A stretch of 64,000 nt of DNA, from assembly GCF_019880405.1 (NCBI RefSeq), contig NZ_CP082269.1:806001-870000 (forward strand), in the 5' to 3' direction. Below, in pieces: positions 22,033-34,077 of this stretch (positions are counted from its first letter, which is position 1; the number at the start of each line of letters is the position of its first letter). Source of the stretch: Enterobacter sp. C2 (GTDB taxonomy: Bacteria; Pseudomonadota; Gammaproteobacteria; Enterobacterales; Enterobacteriaceae). The notes under the pieces were generated by a model. That model made no database searches. It was not told the origin of the DNA and saw nothing but the letters and a program-made list of their open reading frames with translations. The position numbers and the translations under genes were made by a program.

Positions 22033-23056
22033 AACCCAGTACCTCTACTTTTACATGATGTTCCTGCAGCCAGGCGATGGCGGCCTGGGTATCCTGCTGC
22101 GAGCCGTGCATTTCGGTCAGCATAATGCCGAACTTCACGCCACCGGCGTAATCCATCTGCGCACTGATAATGTTGTTGTTGACGTTGAACCGACGCGCGG
22201 TCTCGGAGAGCAGCGGTGCGTCTACCGACTGACCGGTAAACTCCATGCGCAGCATCGGCACGCTGTCGGCCTCTGCCTCGGCCTTCAGGCGCTGCTGGTA
22301 ATCTTCCGGAATATCCAGATGCAGCGTGGACTGAATAAACTGCTGCGCCAGCGGCGTCTTTGGATGGGAGAACACTTCGCTGACCGTATCCTGTTCGATC
22401 AGCTCACCGTTGCTGATCACCGCCACGCAGTCACAGATACGCTTCACGACATCCATCTCATGGGTAATAAGAAGAATGGTTAAGCCGAGACGACGATTAA
22501 TGTCTTTCAGCAGCTCCAGAATCGAGCGGGTGGTTGCCGGATCCAGCGCGCTGGTGGCCTCATCGCAGAGCAGCACTTTCGGATTGCTTGCCAGCGCACG
22601 GGCAATGGCCACGCGCTGCTTCTGACCGCCGGAGAGGTTAGCTGGATAGCTGTCGTGCTTATCGGCCAGGCCGACCAGGTCCAGCAGTTCGCTCACGCGA
22701 CGCTTGATTTCGGTCGCCGGGGTGTTGTCCAGCTCCAGCGGCAGCGCCACGTTGCCGTAAACCGTACGGGAAGCCAGCAGGTTAAAGTGCTGGAAAATCA
22801 TACCAATTTGACGGCGTGCGCGGGTAAGCTGCGCTTCCGACAGCGTCGTCAGCTCTTCGCCACCCACCTGCACGCTGCCCTGCGTTGGGCGCTCAAGCAG
22901 ATTGACGCAGCGAATCAGCGTACTTTTACCGGCACCCGATGCGCCGATGACGCCATAAATTTGCCCGGCAGGGACATGCAGGCTGACATTGTTCAGCGCC
23001 TGAATGGTGCGGTTCCCCTGCTGGAACACTTTGGTGATATTCGAAAGTTTAATCAT
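22025..23056 (-). CDS. metN: MetN methionine ABC transporter ATPase
   Basis: Nucleotide-binding subunit of MetNIQ. The 343-residue protein has Walker [11 protein letters not shown]-loop region, signature [16 protein letters not shown], Walker [13 protein letters not shown] and switch His in ITHEMD. The C-terminal NIL domain (about 265-343) binds methionine and inhibits transport when methionine is abundant. First gene of the operon; a MetJ-type operator lies about 90 bp upstream. Confidence 0.98.
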   Translation of the reverse strand: MIKLSNITKVFQQGNRTIQALNNVSLHVPAGQIYGVIGASGAGKSTLIRCVNLLERPTQGSVQVGGEELTTLSEAQLTRARRQIGMIFQHFNLLASRTVYGNVALPLELDNTPATEIKRRVSELLDLVGLADKHDSYPANLSGGQKQRVAIARALASNPKVLLCDEATSALDPATTRSILELLKDINRRLGLTILLITHEMDVVKRICDCVAVISNGELIEQDTVSEVFSHPKTPLAQQFIQSTLHLDIPEDYQQRLKAEAEADSVPMLRMEFTGQSVDAPLLSETARRFNVNNNIISAQMDYAGGVKFGIMLTEMHGSQQDTQAAIAWLQEHHVKVEVLGYV

Positions 23057-23138
23057 TAGAATATTTTTATCGTAAGAGTTAGCCGTGGCATTTTGTTCTG
23101 CCAGATACGGGCAGTGACCGTAAACAAAGCGGATGGTA

Positions 23139-23154
23139 AGGCATCCAGACGTCT
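23139..23154 (-). promoter_or_regulatory. MetJ operator (met boxes) upstream of metN
   Basis: AGACGTCT at 23147-23154 is a perfect copy of the 8-bp met box consensus. The adjoining 8 bp (23139-23146, AGGCATCC) matches at 5 of 8 positions; MetJ binds tandem boxes. It lies 90 bp from the metN start, as expected for SAM-MetJ repression of metNIQ. Confidence 0.8.
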
Positions 23155-23242
23155 AATTCAATGTAACTCGCTCTCATGAGCACTTTCTTGCTGCGTGAAA
23201 CATGAGATACTAGCGTGACACGTCTTTTTCAGGAGTAAGCCG

Positions 23243-23809
23243 GTGGCACAATCAGTACCCGCAATTTTTCTCGATCGTGATGGCACGATTAACGTCGATC
23301 ATGGTTACGTCCACGAGATTGACGATTTTGAATTTATCGATGGCGTAATAGATGCCATGCGTGAATTAAAAGCGATGGGCTTCGCGCTGGTGCTGGTAAC
23401 CAATCAGTCCGGCATCGCCCGGGGCAAGTTTACCGAAGCGCAGTTTGAGACCCTGACCGAATGGATGGACTGGTCGTTGGCGGATCGCGGCGTCGATCTG
23501 GACGGCATCTACTACTGCCCTCATCACCCTCAGGGCACCGTGGAAGAGTATCGCCAGGTGTGCGACTGCCGTAAGCCGCATCCGGGCATGCTGATCTCCG
23601 CAAGCGACTTTTTGCATATCGACATGGCCGCCTCTTATATGGTGGGCGATAAAGTAGAGGATATGCAGGCAGCGGCAGCGGCTGGCGTCGGCCATAAAGT
23701 ATTAGTGCGTTCCGGCAAACCGGTGACCCCTGAGGGGGAAAATGCAGCAGATTGGGTGCTTAATAGCCTTGCGGAGCTGCCTGCAGCGATTAAAAAGCAG
23801 CAAAAGTAG
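23243..23809 (+). CDS. gmhB: GmhB D-glycero-beta-D-manno-heptose-1,7-bisphosphate 7-phosphatase
   Basis: HAD-family phosphatase in the ADP-heptose pathway for lipopolysaccharide inner core; GmhA of the same pathway is at 44236. The 188-residue protein starts [20 protein letters not shown] with the nucleophile Asp in FLDRDGT, followed by [11 protein letters not shown], a zinc-binding cluster (CPHHPQG and CDCRKPHPG) and [12 protein letters not shown]. It is transcribed away from metN and toward the rRNA operon, as at the E. coli rrnH locus. Confidence 0.96.
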   Translation: MAQSVPAIFLDRDGTINVDHGYVHEIDDFEFIDGVIDAMRELKAMGFALVLVTNQSGIARGKFTEAQFETLTEWMDWSLADRGVDLDGIYYCPHHPQGTVEEYRQVCDCRKPHPGMLISASDFLHIDMAASYMVGDKVEDMQAAAAAGVGHKVLVRSGKPVTPEGENAADWVLNSLAELPAAIKKQQK

Positions 23810-23838
23810 CCGTTATGACGAAAAGATGAGCGGTTGAA

Positions 23839-23894
23839 ATAAAATTGAATTTTTCCGCTTGTCAGCGCCGAATAACTCCCTATAATGCGCCTCC
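23839..23894 (+). promoter_or_regulatory. rrn promoter P1 with UP element
   Basis: The -35 TTGTCA (23859-23864) and the perfect -10 TATAAT (23881-23886) are 16 bp apart, followed by GCGCCTCCATCG, the GC-rich discriminator of rrn P1 promoters. An A/T-rich UP element (AATAAAATTGAATTTTTCCG) precedes it. Expected to be growth-rate and ppGpp controlled. Confidence 0.9.
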
Positions 23895-23969
23895 ATCGAA
23901 ACGGCAAACGTGAATCACTTCACGGAAACAGCCGGTCCGGTTGAAGAGAAAAAATTCTGAAATTGAGGG

Positions 23970-23998
23970 TTGACTCTGAAAGAGGAAAACGTATTATA
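23970..23998 (+). promoter_or_regulatory. rrn promoter P2
   Basis: TTGACT (23970-23975) and TATTAT (23992-23997) with 16-bp spacing match rrn P2, about 110 bp downstream of P1. Confidence 0.85.
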
Positions 23999-24035
23999 CG
24001 GGACCTCGCAACGGTGAGCGAAAGCCGCGTTGCAC

Positions 24036-24048
24036 TGCTCTTTAACAA
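24036..24048 (+). promoter_or_regulatory. boxA antitermination site in the rrn leader
   Basis: TGCTCTTTAACAA is the enterobacterial rrn boxA, bound in RNA by NusB-S10 to assemble the rRNA antitermination complex. A second boxA-like sequence lies in the 16S-23S spacer at 26117. Confidence 0.9.
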
Positions 24049-24050
24049 TT

Positions 24051-24074
24051 TATCAGACAATCTGTGTGGGCACT
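24051..24074 (+). other. 5' half of the 16S precursor processing stem
   Basis: Complementary to 25743-25766 over 24 positions, with one G-U pair. The two strands form the long helix that brings the 16S ends together for RNase III cleavage. Confidence 0.85.
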
Positions 24075-24179
24075 CGAAGACATGGATTCTTAACGTCGCA
24101 AGACGCTAAATGAATACCAAGTCTCTGGAGTGAACATACGTAATTCATTACGAAGTTTAATTCTAAGAGCATCAAACTT

Positions 24180-25722
<1,543 letters not shown>

Positions 25723-25742
25723 CCTGAAAGAACCTGCTTCGC

Positions 25743-25766
25743 AGTGTCCACACAGATTGTCTGATA
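25743..25766 (+). other. 3' half of the 16S precursor processing stem
   Basis: Pairs with 24051-24074 in the leader, enclosing 16S rRNA in an RNase III substrate helix. Confidence 0.85.
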
Positions 25767-25793
25767 GAAATAAACAGCAGTAAAAATCTCTGC

Positions 25794-25870
<77 letters not shown>

Positions 25871-25979
25871 AATTCGCTCCCGTGCTTTGTTATGGCAACG
25901 CTCACATACTTCAGTATGCTTCGCGTTACCACGCCGCGCCCGGAAACGAATTCGGGACACAGAGATTAGTTTTTACGAT

Positions 25980-26055
25980 GGGGTTATAGCTCAGCTGGGA
26001 GAGCGCCTGCCTTGCACGCAGGAGGTCTGCGGTTCGATCCCGCATAGCTCCACCA
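25980..26055 (+). tRNA. alaV: tRNA-Ala (TGC anticodon)
   Basis: 76 nt ending in CCA; anticodon loop TTGCACG gives UGC. The G3-U70 alanine identity pair is kept. The acceptor stem reads GGGGTTA where E. coli has GGGGCTA, so the 5-68 pair is U-G instead of C-G. Confidence 0.97.
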
Positions 26056-26116
26056 TCACTTACTGCTGAAACAAGAAAACTTCAGAGTGTACCTGCAAAG
26101 GTGCGCTGCGAAGTTT

Positions 26117-26130
26117 TGCTCTTTAAAAAT
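26117..26130 (+). promoter_or_regulatory. Spacer boxA antitermination site
   Basis: TGCTCTTTAAAAAT before 23S matches the second boxA found in rrn spacers, which maintains antitermination into 23S. Confidence 0.8.
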
Positions 26131-26233
26131 CTGGATCAAGCTGAAAATTGAAACGACACACTGTTTCCTTTCTCCGTAATAAGAAAGGAAGATGCGGTGT
26201 GTTCGAGTCTCTCAAATTTTTGCAATCAGAAGT

Positions 26234-26253
26234 GAAACATCTTCGGGTTGTGA

Positions 26254-26260
<7 letters not shown>
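26234..26260 (+). other. 5' half of the 23S precursor processing stem
   Basis: AAACATCTTCGGGTTGTGAG and the first bases of 23S pair with 29152-29180 after 23S, forming the RNase III helix that joins the 23S ends. Confidence 0.75.
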
Positions 26261-29161
<2,901 letters not shown>

Positions 29162-29253
29162 ACAACGCCGAAGATGTTTTGGCGGATTTGAGTGACGATT
29201 TTCAGCTGATACAGATTACATCACTGCGCGAAAGCGGGGTGATAAACAGAATT

Positions 29254-29373
29254 TGCCTGGCGGCACTAGCGCGGTGGTCCCACCTGACCCCATGCCGAAC
29301 TCAGAAGTGAAACGCCGTAGCGCCGATGGTAGTGTGGGGTCTCCCCATGCGAGAGTAGGGAACTGCCAGGCAT
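29254..29373 (+). rRNA. rrf: 5S ribosomal RNA
   Basis: 120 nt from TGCCTGGCGGCACTAGCG to GAACTGCCAGGCAT; the terminal stem TGCCTGGC/GCCAGGCA is complete. Single 5S copy in the operon. Confidence 0.98.
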
Positions 29374-29426
29374 CAAATTGAAGTAAACCGGGACACAATA
29401 CCCGGTTAGTGACAAAGAAATTCGGT

Positions 29427-29503
29427 GGAGCGGTAGTTCAGTCGGTTAGAATACCTGCCTGTCACGCAGGGGGTCGCGGGTTCGAGTCCCGTCCGTTCCG
29501 CCA
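29427..29503 (+). tRNA. aspU: tRNA-Asp (GTC anticodon), distal to 5S
   Basis: 77 nt with encoded CCA; anticodon loop CTGTCAC gives GUC. Last gene of the rRNA operon, as in E. coli rrnH. Identical to the second tRNA-Asp at 38420. Confidence 0.97.
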
Positions 29504-29511
29504 CTTATTCA

Positions 29512-29546
29512 GGGCCATGTTATTAATTAACATGGCCCTTTTCTTT
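29512..29546 (+). terminator. Terminator of the rRNA operon
   Basis: GGGCCATGTTA (29512-29522) and TAACATGGCCC (29528-29538) form an 11-bp stem with a 5-nt loop, followed by TTTTCTTTAT. It also lies close to the 3' end of the opposing gene at 29587. Confidence 0.9.
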
Positions 29547-29586
29547 ATCTAAATTTCGGCATTACTGTGTAATTGCTAAACAGTAA

Positions 29587-30966
29587 TTACATTGTTGATT
29601 CTGCAGAGCCGCTCAGATCGACATACCAGCCGTCCTCTCCGCGAGTAATGGCGTTGATACTCCAGTCAGCAGGAGCATCGCTGGCCAGAGATAATGTAAG
29701 TGTATCTTTGGAAGCATAGTCTATATTCAATGTGACCTCTCCACTCCAGGTAACAAATCGGCCTTCTGCATCTAGTGAGCCATAGCGTAGCGTACAAGCA
29801 CTCACATCATTGTAACTATCTGAATCACCAACAACACATAGTAAACCTGGCTGAGTATAGGTGGGATTATCGGAGCAGAAGGTGTGATAATTTACTAGCT
29901 GAGATACTTCTGGTGCTACTGACATGCCTGTTGTAAAGCTGCTCTCAATGACAAATCCTTGCCAGTTATCTGGATCGCTTGTATTAGTCATCCTTAAAAA
30001 TACAGGAATGACCGAGTCACTTACAATGGACCTAACCACATTAGACGTTGTTTCATCAAAAATAGTTTCTAAATACGGTTCATTGTCTGTAAAAACATGG
30101 CTTTTATATGAATTGAAGTCATATTCGGCGCCTCCTTTAGCATAAGAAGTTTGTGCCCAGAAGAAAGGATATGATATGTCGCTGATTAATGCAGCTGACT
30201 TATATTTAAGAACGCCTTGCTCGTCACGAAGTTCAGCAACACTCTGTAGAACTTGAATATCTATTTCACCACGGTACTCTTCGTCTTTATAATAACGAAC
30301 GGCCGTGGTGTTTATAGGCGCAAAATAAAAATTCACCATAAAATGCATATCATCAATTTTTTCTACGGTATGGGTCATAAATTCATCGAGTTCTAAAACA
30401 GTAATTTCGTTTTTCTCTTTATCATAAGTAAGCTTGATCTGTGCATATGTTTGATAATCCATTTCTACTCGCATATTCGCAATTCGAATTGGTTGCGCAA
30501 AGATGGTAAGTGCTATCGTCTCTGTATCCATGGAATCAGCATTCATAATAGCTAAGGTTCCTGGAATGGGTTCAGCTGTATAACGAGAGTAACAGGCATT
30601 ATAGGTAGGCTTAAGATCTGCTTGTACAGCAGTGCACATCGTACCGTATCCATCTAAATTCGCTAATGCCTGCATACTTACGATTATATCGCTATATAGA
30701 AGACCTATAGCATCAACTGAGCCTACATTAGTTGTATCCCCTATTAGAGTCGTAAAATCGGCTATATCTTCATAAAAAAACTTCTCCTCACTAGCTGTTG
30801 GGTTAAAGCTTTTGAAGTATGTCTCTAGTAATAATTTGTTGCCATTTAATTTTACTGAACGAAAAAGCCATGATGTACCATCAAAAAATATAACAAACTG
30901 ATGGGCGGGTAAAGAAATACTCTCACCCTGAAAATTAGGTTGTGTATATAAAGTTATATCACGCAT
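29587..30966 (-). CDS. Unknown protein with beta/gamma-crystallin-like motifs
   Basis: A 459-residue protein I do not recognise. The N-terminus, ITLYTQPNFQGESISL, then TSWLFRSVKL, follows the Greek-key pattern of beta/gamma-crystallins (aromatic, NFxG, later a W/S strand). A second similar stretch, VRYYKDEEYRGEIDI, occurs near residue 222. The rest is beta-strand-like and acidic, with five cysteines; there is no signal peptide or membrane helix. ATG at 30966 has AAGGA about 8 bases upstream. It is clearly more AT-rich than its neighbours, which suggests transfer. It occupies the place between aspU and yafC where E. coli has dkgB. Calcium binding or a structural role is only a guess. Confidence 0.8.
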   Translation of the reverse strand: MRDITLYTQPNFQGESISLPAHQFVIFFDGTSWLFRSVKLNGNKLLLETYFKSFNPTASEEKFFYEDIADFTTLIGDTTNVGSVDAIGLLYSDIIVSMQALANLDGYGTMCTAVQADLKPTYNACYSRYTAEPIPGTLAIMNADSMDTETIALTIFAQPIRIANMRVEMDYQTYAQIKLTYDKEKNEITVLELDEFMTHTVEKIDDMHFMVNFYFAPINTTAVRYYKDEEYRGEIDIQVLQSVAELRDEQGVLKYKSAALISDISYPFFWAQTSYAKGGAEYDFNSYKSHVFTDNEPYLETIFDETTSNVVRSIVSDSVIPVFLRMTNTSDPDNWQGFVIESSFTTGMSVAPEVSQLVNYHTFCSDNPTYTQPGLLCVVGDSDSYNDVSACTLRYGSLDAEGRFVTWSGEVTLNIDYASKDTLTLSLASDAPADWSINAITRGEDGWYVDLSGSAESTM

Positions 30967-31266
30967 AGTCGATCCTTATATGGAATTAAATCTGTAAACA
31001 AAACGTATAATAACGATGTTGTCGCCCTTTGGTTATGTTATTGGAAATAGGCGTTTGGAGATCTTCCATTTATAACAAGGTAGGCAAGGTCGTTATCCGG
31101 ATACTGCTTAATAAATTTATATCCAGAGGCTTACCTATATTGTCTTTTTATTGCCTGTCTTCCCTGTTTTTTTACCCAATGTATTCTGATTATTTAATTG
31201 ATTTTATTTGTGATTTTAAGGACTCATCTCAGCACAGGCTGTGCTGAGTCTGTTTTAGATACACCT
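30967..31266. other. AT-rich 300-bp gap between the crystallin-like gene and yafC
   Basis: Holds the promoter region of the gene at 30966 (A/T-rich, with TTATTATACG on the minus strand) and a plus-strand terminator hairpin at 31228-31248. A 72-codon plus-strand frame (31029-31247) has no ribosome site, ends in the hairpin and is not considered real. Confidence 0.6.
31228..31257 (+). terminator. Plus-strand terminator with no obvious gene upstream
   Basis: CTCAGCAC (31228-31235) and GTGCTGAG (31241-31248) form a perfect 8-bp stem with a 5-nt loop, followed by TCTGTTTTA on the plus strand. No plus-strand gene precedes it. In E. coli dkgB ends here, convergent with yafC, so this may be the terminator left from a lost dkgB. 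It could also act on yafC transcripts. Confidence 0.65.
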
Positions 31267-32166
31267 TCAGGGTTGCTGACGCTGCTTCACATACTCGCTA
31301 AGAAAGTCGACGAAGGCACGGATGCGTGTGCTGACGGCTCTGTCGCTGTAGTAAACCGCGCTGAACGGCATCTCTACCGGCAGACGCTTATCTGCCAAGA
31401 CTTCGACCAGCTCACCGCTGGCAATCTCCTTATCTGTCATATAGTCAGACAGACAGGCAATACCGTTCCCGGAAAGACAGAGATATTTCAGCGTTTCGCC
31501 GCTGTTAGAGGTGATCCCGCTGTTGATTTCGTATAGCTGCCCATCTTTGCAGGCAATCGGCCAGGTATTAAGCGAAACAGGCTCGGTAAAGCCCATGCAG
31601 ATATGATGCTTAAGATCATCCACGCTCTGCGGCGTACCGTATTTAGCCAGATAGGCCGGGGAGGCGATCATCCTGCGAGAGCTTTTAAACAAGGGACGGG
31701 CGCGGAGGCTGGAGTCAGTTAGCGTGCCAACGCGAATAGCAACGTCAACTTTACGCTCGATCAGGTTAATAAATGTCTCTGAAGAGACCAGCGAGAGTGT
31801 AACTTCCGGATAACGTTCACGGAATGGCTTAATCATCGGCATGAGAAAATGCAACACAACGGGCGTCGCGGCGTCGATGCGCAGCAGGCCGCGCGGGATC
31901 TGCTGATGCTCCATCACCTCGTTTTCTGCCGCCGCCATCTCCTGAAGAATGAGCTGCACGCGGCGGAAATAGCGCTCACCCTCCTCGGTCAGGCTCAGCT
32001 GACGCGTCGTGCGGTTAAGCAAGCTCACGCCCAGCTTGGTCTCCAGCTTCTTTACCGCCCGGCTAACGGCCGAATTGGCTTGCCCTAGCTGCTCAGCGGC
32101 ACGGCTAAAGCTTCCGCTCTCCACCACGGCGACAAATATAGCCAGCTCTTCTGATGTTGCCTTCAT
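31267..32166 (-). CDS. yafC: YafC LysR-family transcriptional regulator
   Basis: A 299-residue LysR-type regulator of unknown effector. N-terminal winged helix-turn-helix (about 5-65) with [20 protein letters not shown], then the periplasmic-binding-protein-like effector domain starting near [16 protein letters not shown]. Start ATG at 32166 with AGGTG upstream. Highly similar to E. coli YafC, with a shorter C-terminus. Convergent toward the position of the missing dkgB, divergent from yafD with about 200 bp between them. Confidence 0.93.
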   Translation of the reverse strand: MKATSEELAIFVAVVESGSFSRAAEQLGQANSAVSRAVKKLETKLGVSLLNRTTRQLSLTEEGERYFRRVQLILQEMAAAENEVMEHQQIPRGLLRIDAATPVVLHFLMPMIKPFRERYPEVTLSLVSSETFINLIERKVDVAIRVGTLTDSSLRARPLFKSSRRMIASPAYLAKYGTPQSVDDLKHHICMGFTEPVSLNTWPIACKDGQLYEINSGITSNSGETLKYLCLSGNGIACLSDYMTDKEIASGELVEVLADKRLPVEMPFSAVYYSDRAVSTRIRAFVDFLSEYVKQRQQP

Positions 32167-32362
32167 TTTTGCACCTGTAGCAAAATTTAATCTGCATTTT
32201 ATCGATTTTTGTTATTTAACCATGCGCCTGTATTGGGTGTCACTCTGTTAGCAAAACATCTGTTTTTACATGCAGCGTTGAAAGTGTGCGCTAAAATCCC
32301 TATAACAGAGAGAGTGGCCCTGGTATCCAGGGTAAACAGGTTACAGAGGTAAGAAGCCCAAA

Positions 32363-33163
32363 GTGCGAAAACATACCCATGCCATGCGCTATATCGCGGG
32401 ACAACCCGCCGAGCGGATCCTGCCGCCCGGGTCATTCGCGACCATTGGCCAGGCATCGCCTCCAGGCGCGCCGCTGAGCCAGGAAGAGAACATCCGCGTT
32501 CTGGTGTGGAACATCTTTAAGCAGCAGCGCGCAGAGTGGCAGTCGGTACTGCAGAATTTTGGTAAAGACGCCCACCTCGTACTACTGCAGGAGGCGCAAA
32601 CCACGCCTGAGCTTATCCGTTTTGCCACTACCAACTATCTGGCGGCAGATCAGGTGCCGGCCTTTGTGCTGCCTCAGCATCCCTCTGGGGTCATGACGCT
32701 GGCCTCGGCGCATCCGGTTTACTGCTGCCCGCTGCGCGAACGTGAGCCGATCCTGCGGCTGGCAAAATCGGCCCTCGTGACGGTCTATCCTCTGCCTGAC
32801 GGACGCCTGTTGATGGTCGTCAACGTCCATGCGGTCAACTTCAGTCTGGGGGTTGATGTCTATAGCAAGCAGCTGCTGCCTATAGGGGATCAGATCGCCC
32901 AACATAATGGCCCGGTGATCATGGCAGGCGATTTTAATGCCTGGAGCCGCCCGCGTATGAATGCGCTCTATCGCTTCTCTCGGGAGATGTCGCTGCGCCA
33001 GGTACGCTTTACGGATGATAACCGCCGTCGGGCGTTTGGTCGCCCGCTCGATTTTATCTTCTATCGTGGCCTGAACGTGAATGAAGCCTCAGTGCTGGTC
33101 ACCCGCGCCTCCGATCACAACCCGCTACTCGTTGAATTCAGTCCCGGCAAGCCTGATAAATAG
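32363..33163 (+). CDS. yafD: YafD endonuclease/exonuclease/phosphatase-family protein
   Basis: A 266-residue protein of the EEP superfamily (Mg2+-dependent phosphodiesterase fold). GTG start at 32363. Motifs: ILVWN-type strand ([12 protein letters not shown]), [12 protein letters not shown] with the metal-binding Glu, [12 protein letters not shown] with catalytic Asp/Asn, and [13 protein letters not shown] with the catalytic Asp-His pair. Substrate is unknown. A short gap separates it from yafE, so co-transcription is likely. Confidence 0.93.
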   Translation: MRKHTHAMRYIAGQPAERILPPGSFATIGQASPPGAPLSQEENIRVLVWNIFKQQRAEWQSVLQNFGKDAHLVLLQEAQTTPELIRFATTNYLAADQVPAFVLPQHPSGVMTLASAHPVYCCPLREREPILRLAKSALVTVYPLPDGRLLMVVNVHAVNFSLGVDVYSKQLLPIGDQIAQHNGPVIMAGDFNAWSRPRMNALYRFSREMSLRQVRFTDDNRRRAFGRPLDFIFYRGLNVNEASVLVTRASDHNPLLVEFSPGKPDK

Positions 33164-33241
33164 TGGTGCGTCAGGTCTGCCGTAGGGCAGGCCTAAACGC
33201 GGGTGCTGCCCTCTTTTTACTTAACCTAAAAGGACAGCACA

Positions 33242-34009
33242 ATGGCAGCAAAATCCCATCATGATAACGTTGAAGAGCAGTTTGGCTCCCAGGCGAACGC
33301 TTACTTAACCAGCGCCGTGCATGCCGCAGGCCGTGATTTAGAGCGGCTGCGCGAGCGTCTTCAGCGCTTCCCTCAAGCCCACCTGTTAGATGTCGGCTGT
33401 GGCGGAGGACACGCCAGCTTTACCGCCGCGGCTGTAGTAGGGCAGGTAACGGCGTACGATCTTTCCGGCGATATGCTGGGCGTGGTGGCCGCTGCGGCAA
33501 AAGAGAAAGGCCTGGGTAATATCAGCACCCAGCAAGGCTATGCAGAACATTTACCGTTTGCCGATGAGACCTTTGATGTGGTCATTAGCCGCTATTCAGC
33601 GCACCACTGGCAGGATCTCGGCCAGGCTTTGCGCGAGATTAAGCGCGTCCTGAAACCGGGTGGAACGGTATTCCTGATGGATGTGATGTCGCCTGGCGAG
33701 CCAGTACGTGATATCTGGCTGCAAACGGTTGAAGCGCTGCGCGATACCTCTCACGTGCGCAACTACTCTAGCGGCCAGTGGCTGGCGCAGATTAACAAGG
33801 TGGGGCTCACTACCTGTGATTTAGTTACCGATCGGCTGGTGCTGGAGTTCTCCTCCTGGATCGCCCGTATGCGGACGCCTGATGCGCTGAGCAAGGCGAT
33901 TCGGCTCTACCAGGACAGTGCCTCGCAGGCGGTAAAAGCCTATTTTGAGCTGCAAGACAGTGGCTCTTTTACCAGCGATATCGTGTTTATTGAGGCAAAT
34001 AAACGCTAA
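33242..34009 (+). CDS. yafE: YafE SAM-dependent methyltransferase (full length)
   Basis: A 255-residue class I methyltransferase. Motif I LLDVGCGGGHAS is at about residues 48-60, followed by YDLSGDMLGVV, LPFADETFDVVISRYSAHHW and LKPGGTVFLMDVMSP. As I recall, the annotated E. coli K-12 YafE is about 207 residues and lacks motif I; this copy is complete. The methyl acceptor is unknown; ubiquinone/biotin-type small-molecule methyltransferases are the closest relatives. ATG at 33242 follows AAAAGGACAG. Confidence 0.9.
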   Translation: MAAKSHHDNVEEQFGSQANAYLTSAVHAAGRDLERLRERLQRFPQAHLLDVGCGGGHASFTAAAVVGQVTAYDLSGDMLGVVAAAAKEKGLGNISTQQGYAEHLPFADETFDVVISRYSAHHWQDLGQALREIKRVLKPGGTVFLMDVMSPGEPVRDIWLQTVEALRDTSHVRNYSSGQWLAQINKVGLTTCDLVTDRLVLEFSSWIARMRTPDALSKAIRLYQDSASQAVKAYFELQDSGSFTSDIVFIEANKR

Positions 34010-34027
34010 TTTACGCAAAGAGCAATA

Positions 34028-34058
34028 AAAAAAGCACCGGGGGAAACGGTGCTTTTTT
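34028..34058. terminator. Bidirectional terminator between yafE and mltD
   Basis: AAAAAAGCACCG (34028-34039) and CGGTGCTTTTTT (34047-34058) form a 12-bp stem with T-runs on both strands, serving both convergent genes. Confidence 0.9.
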
Positions 34059-34077
34059 ATTTGAAACGGTTTGATGA

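Noticed and set aside
25887..26069. Frame across tRNA-Ala
   Set aside because: Mostly tRNA sequence; a common false prediction.
31029..31247. 72-codon plus-strand frame as a dkgB remnant
   Set aside because: The translation shows no aldo/keto reductase motif, and the frame ends in a terminator hairpin.
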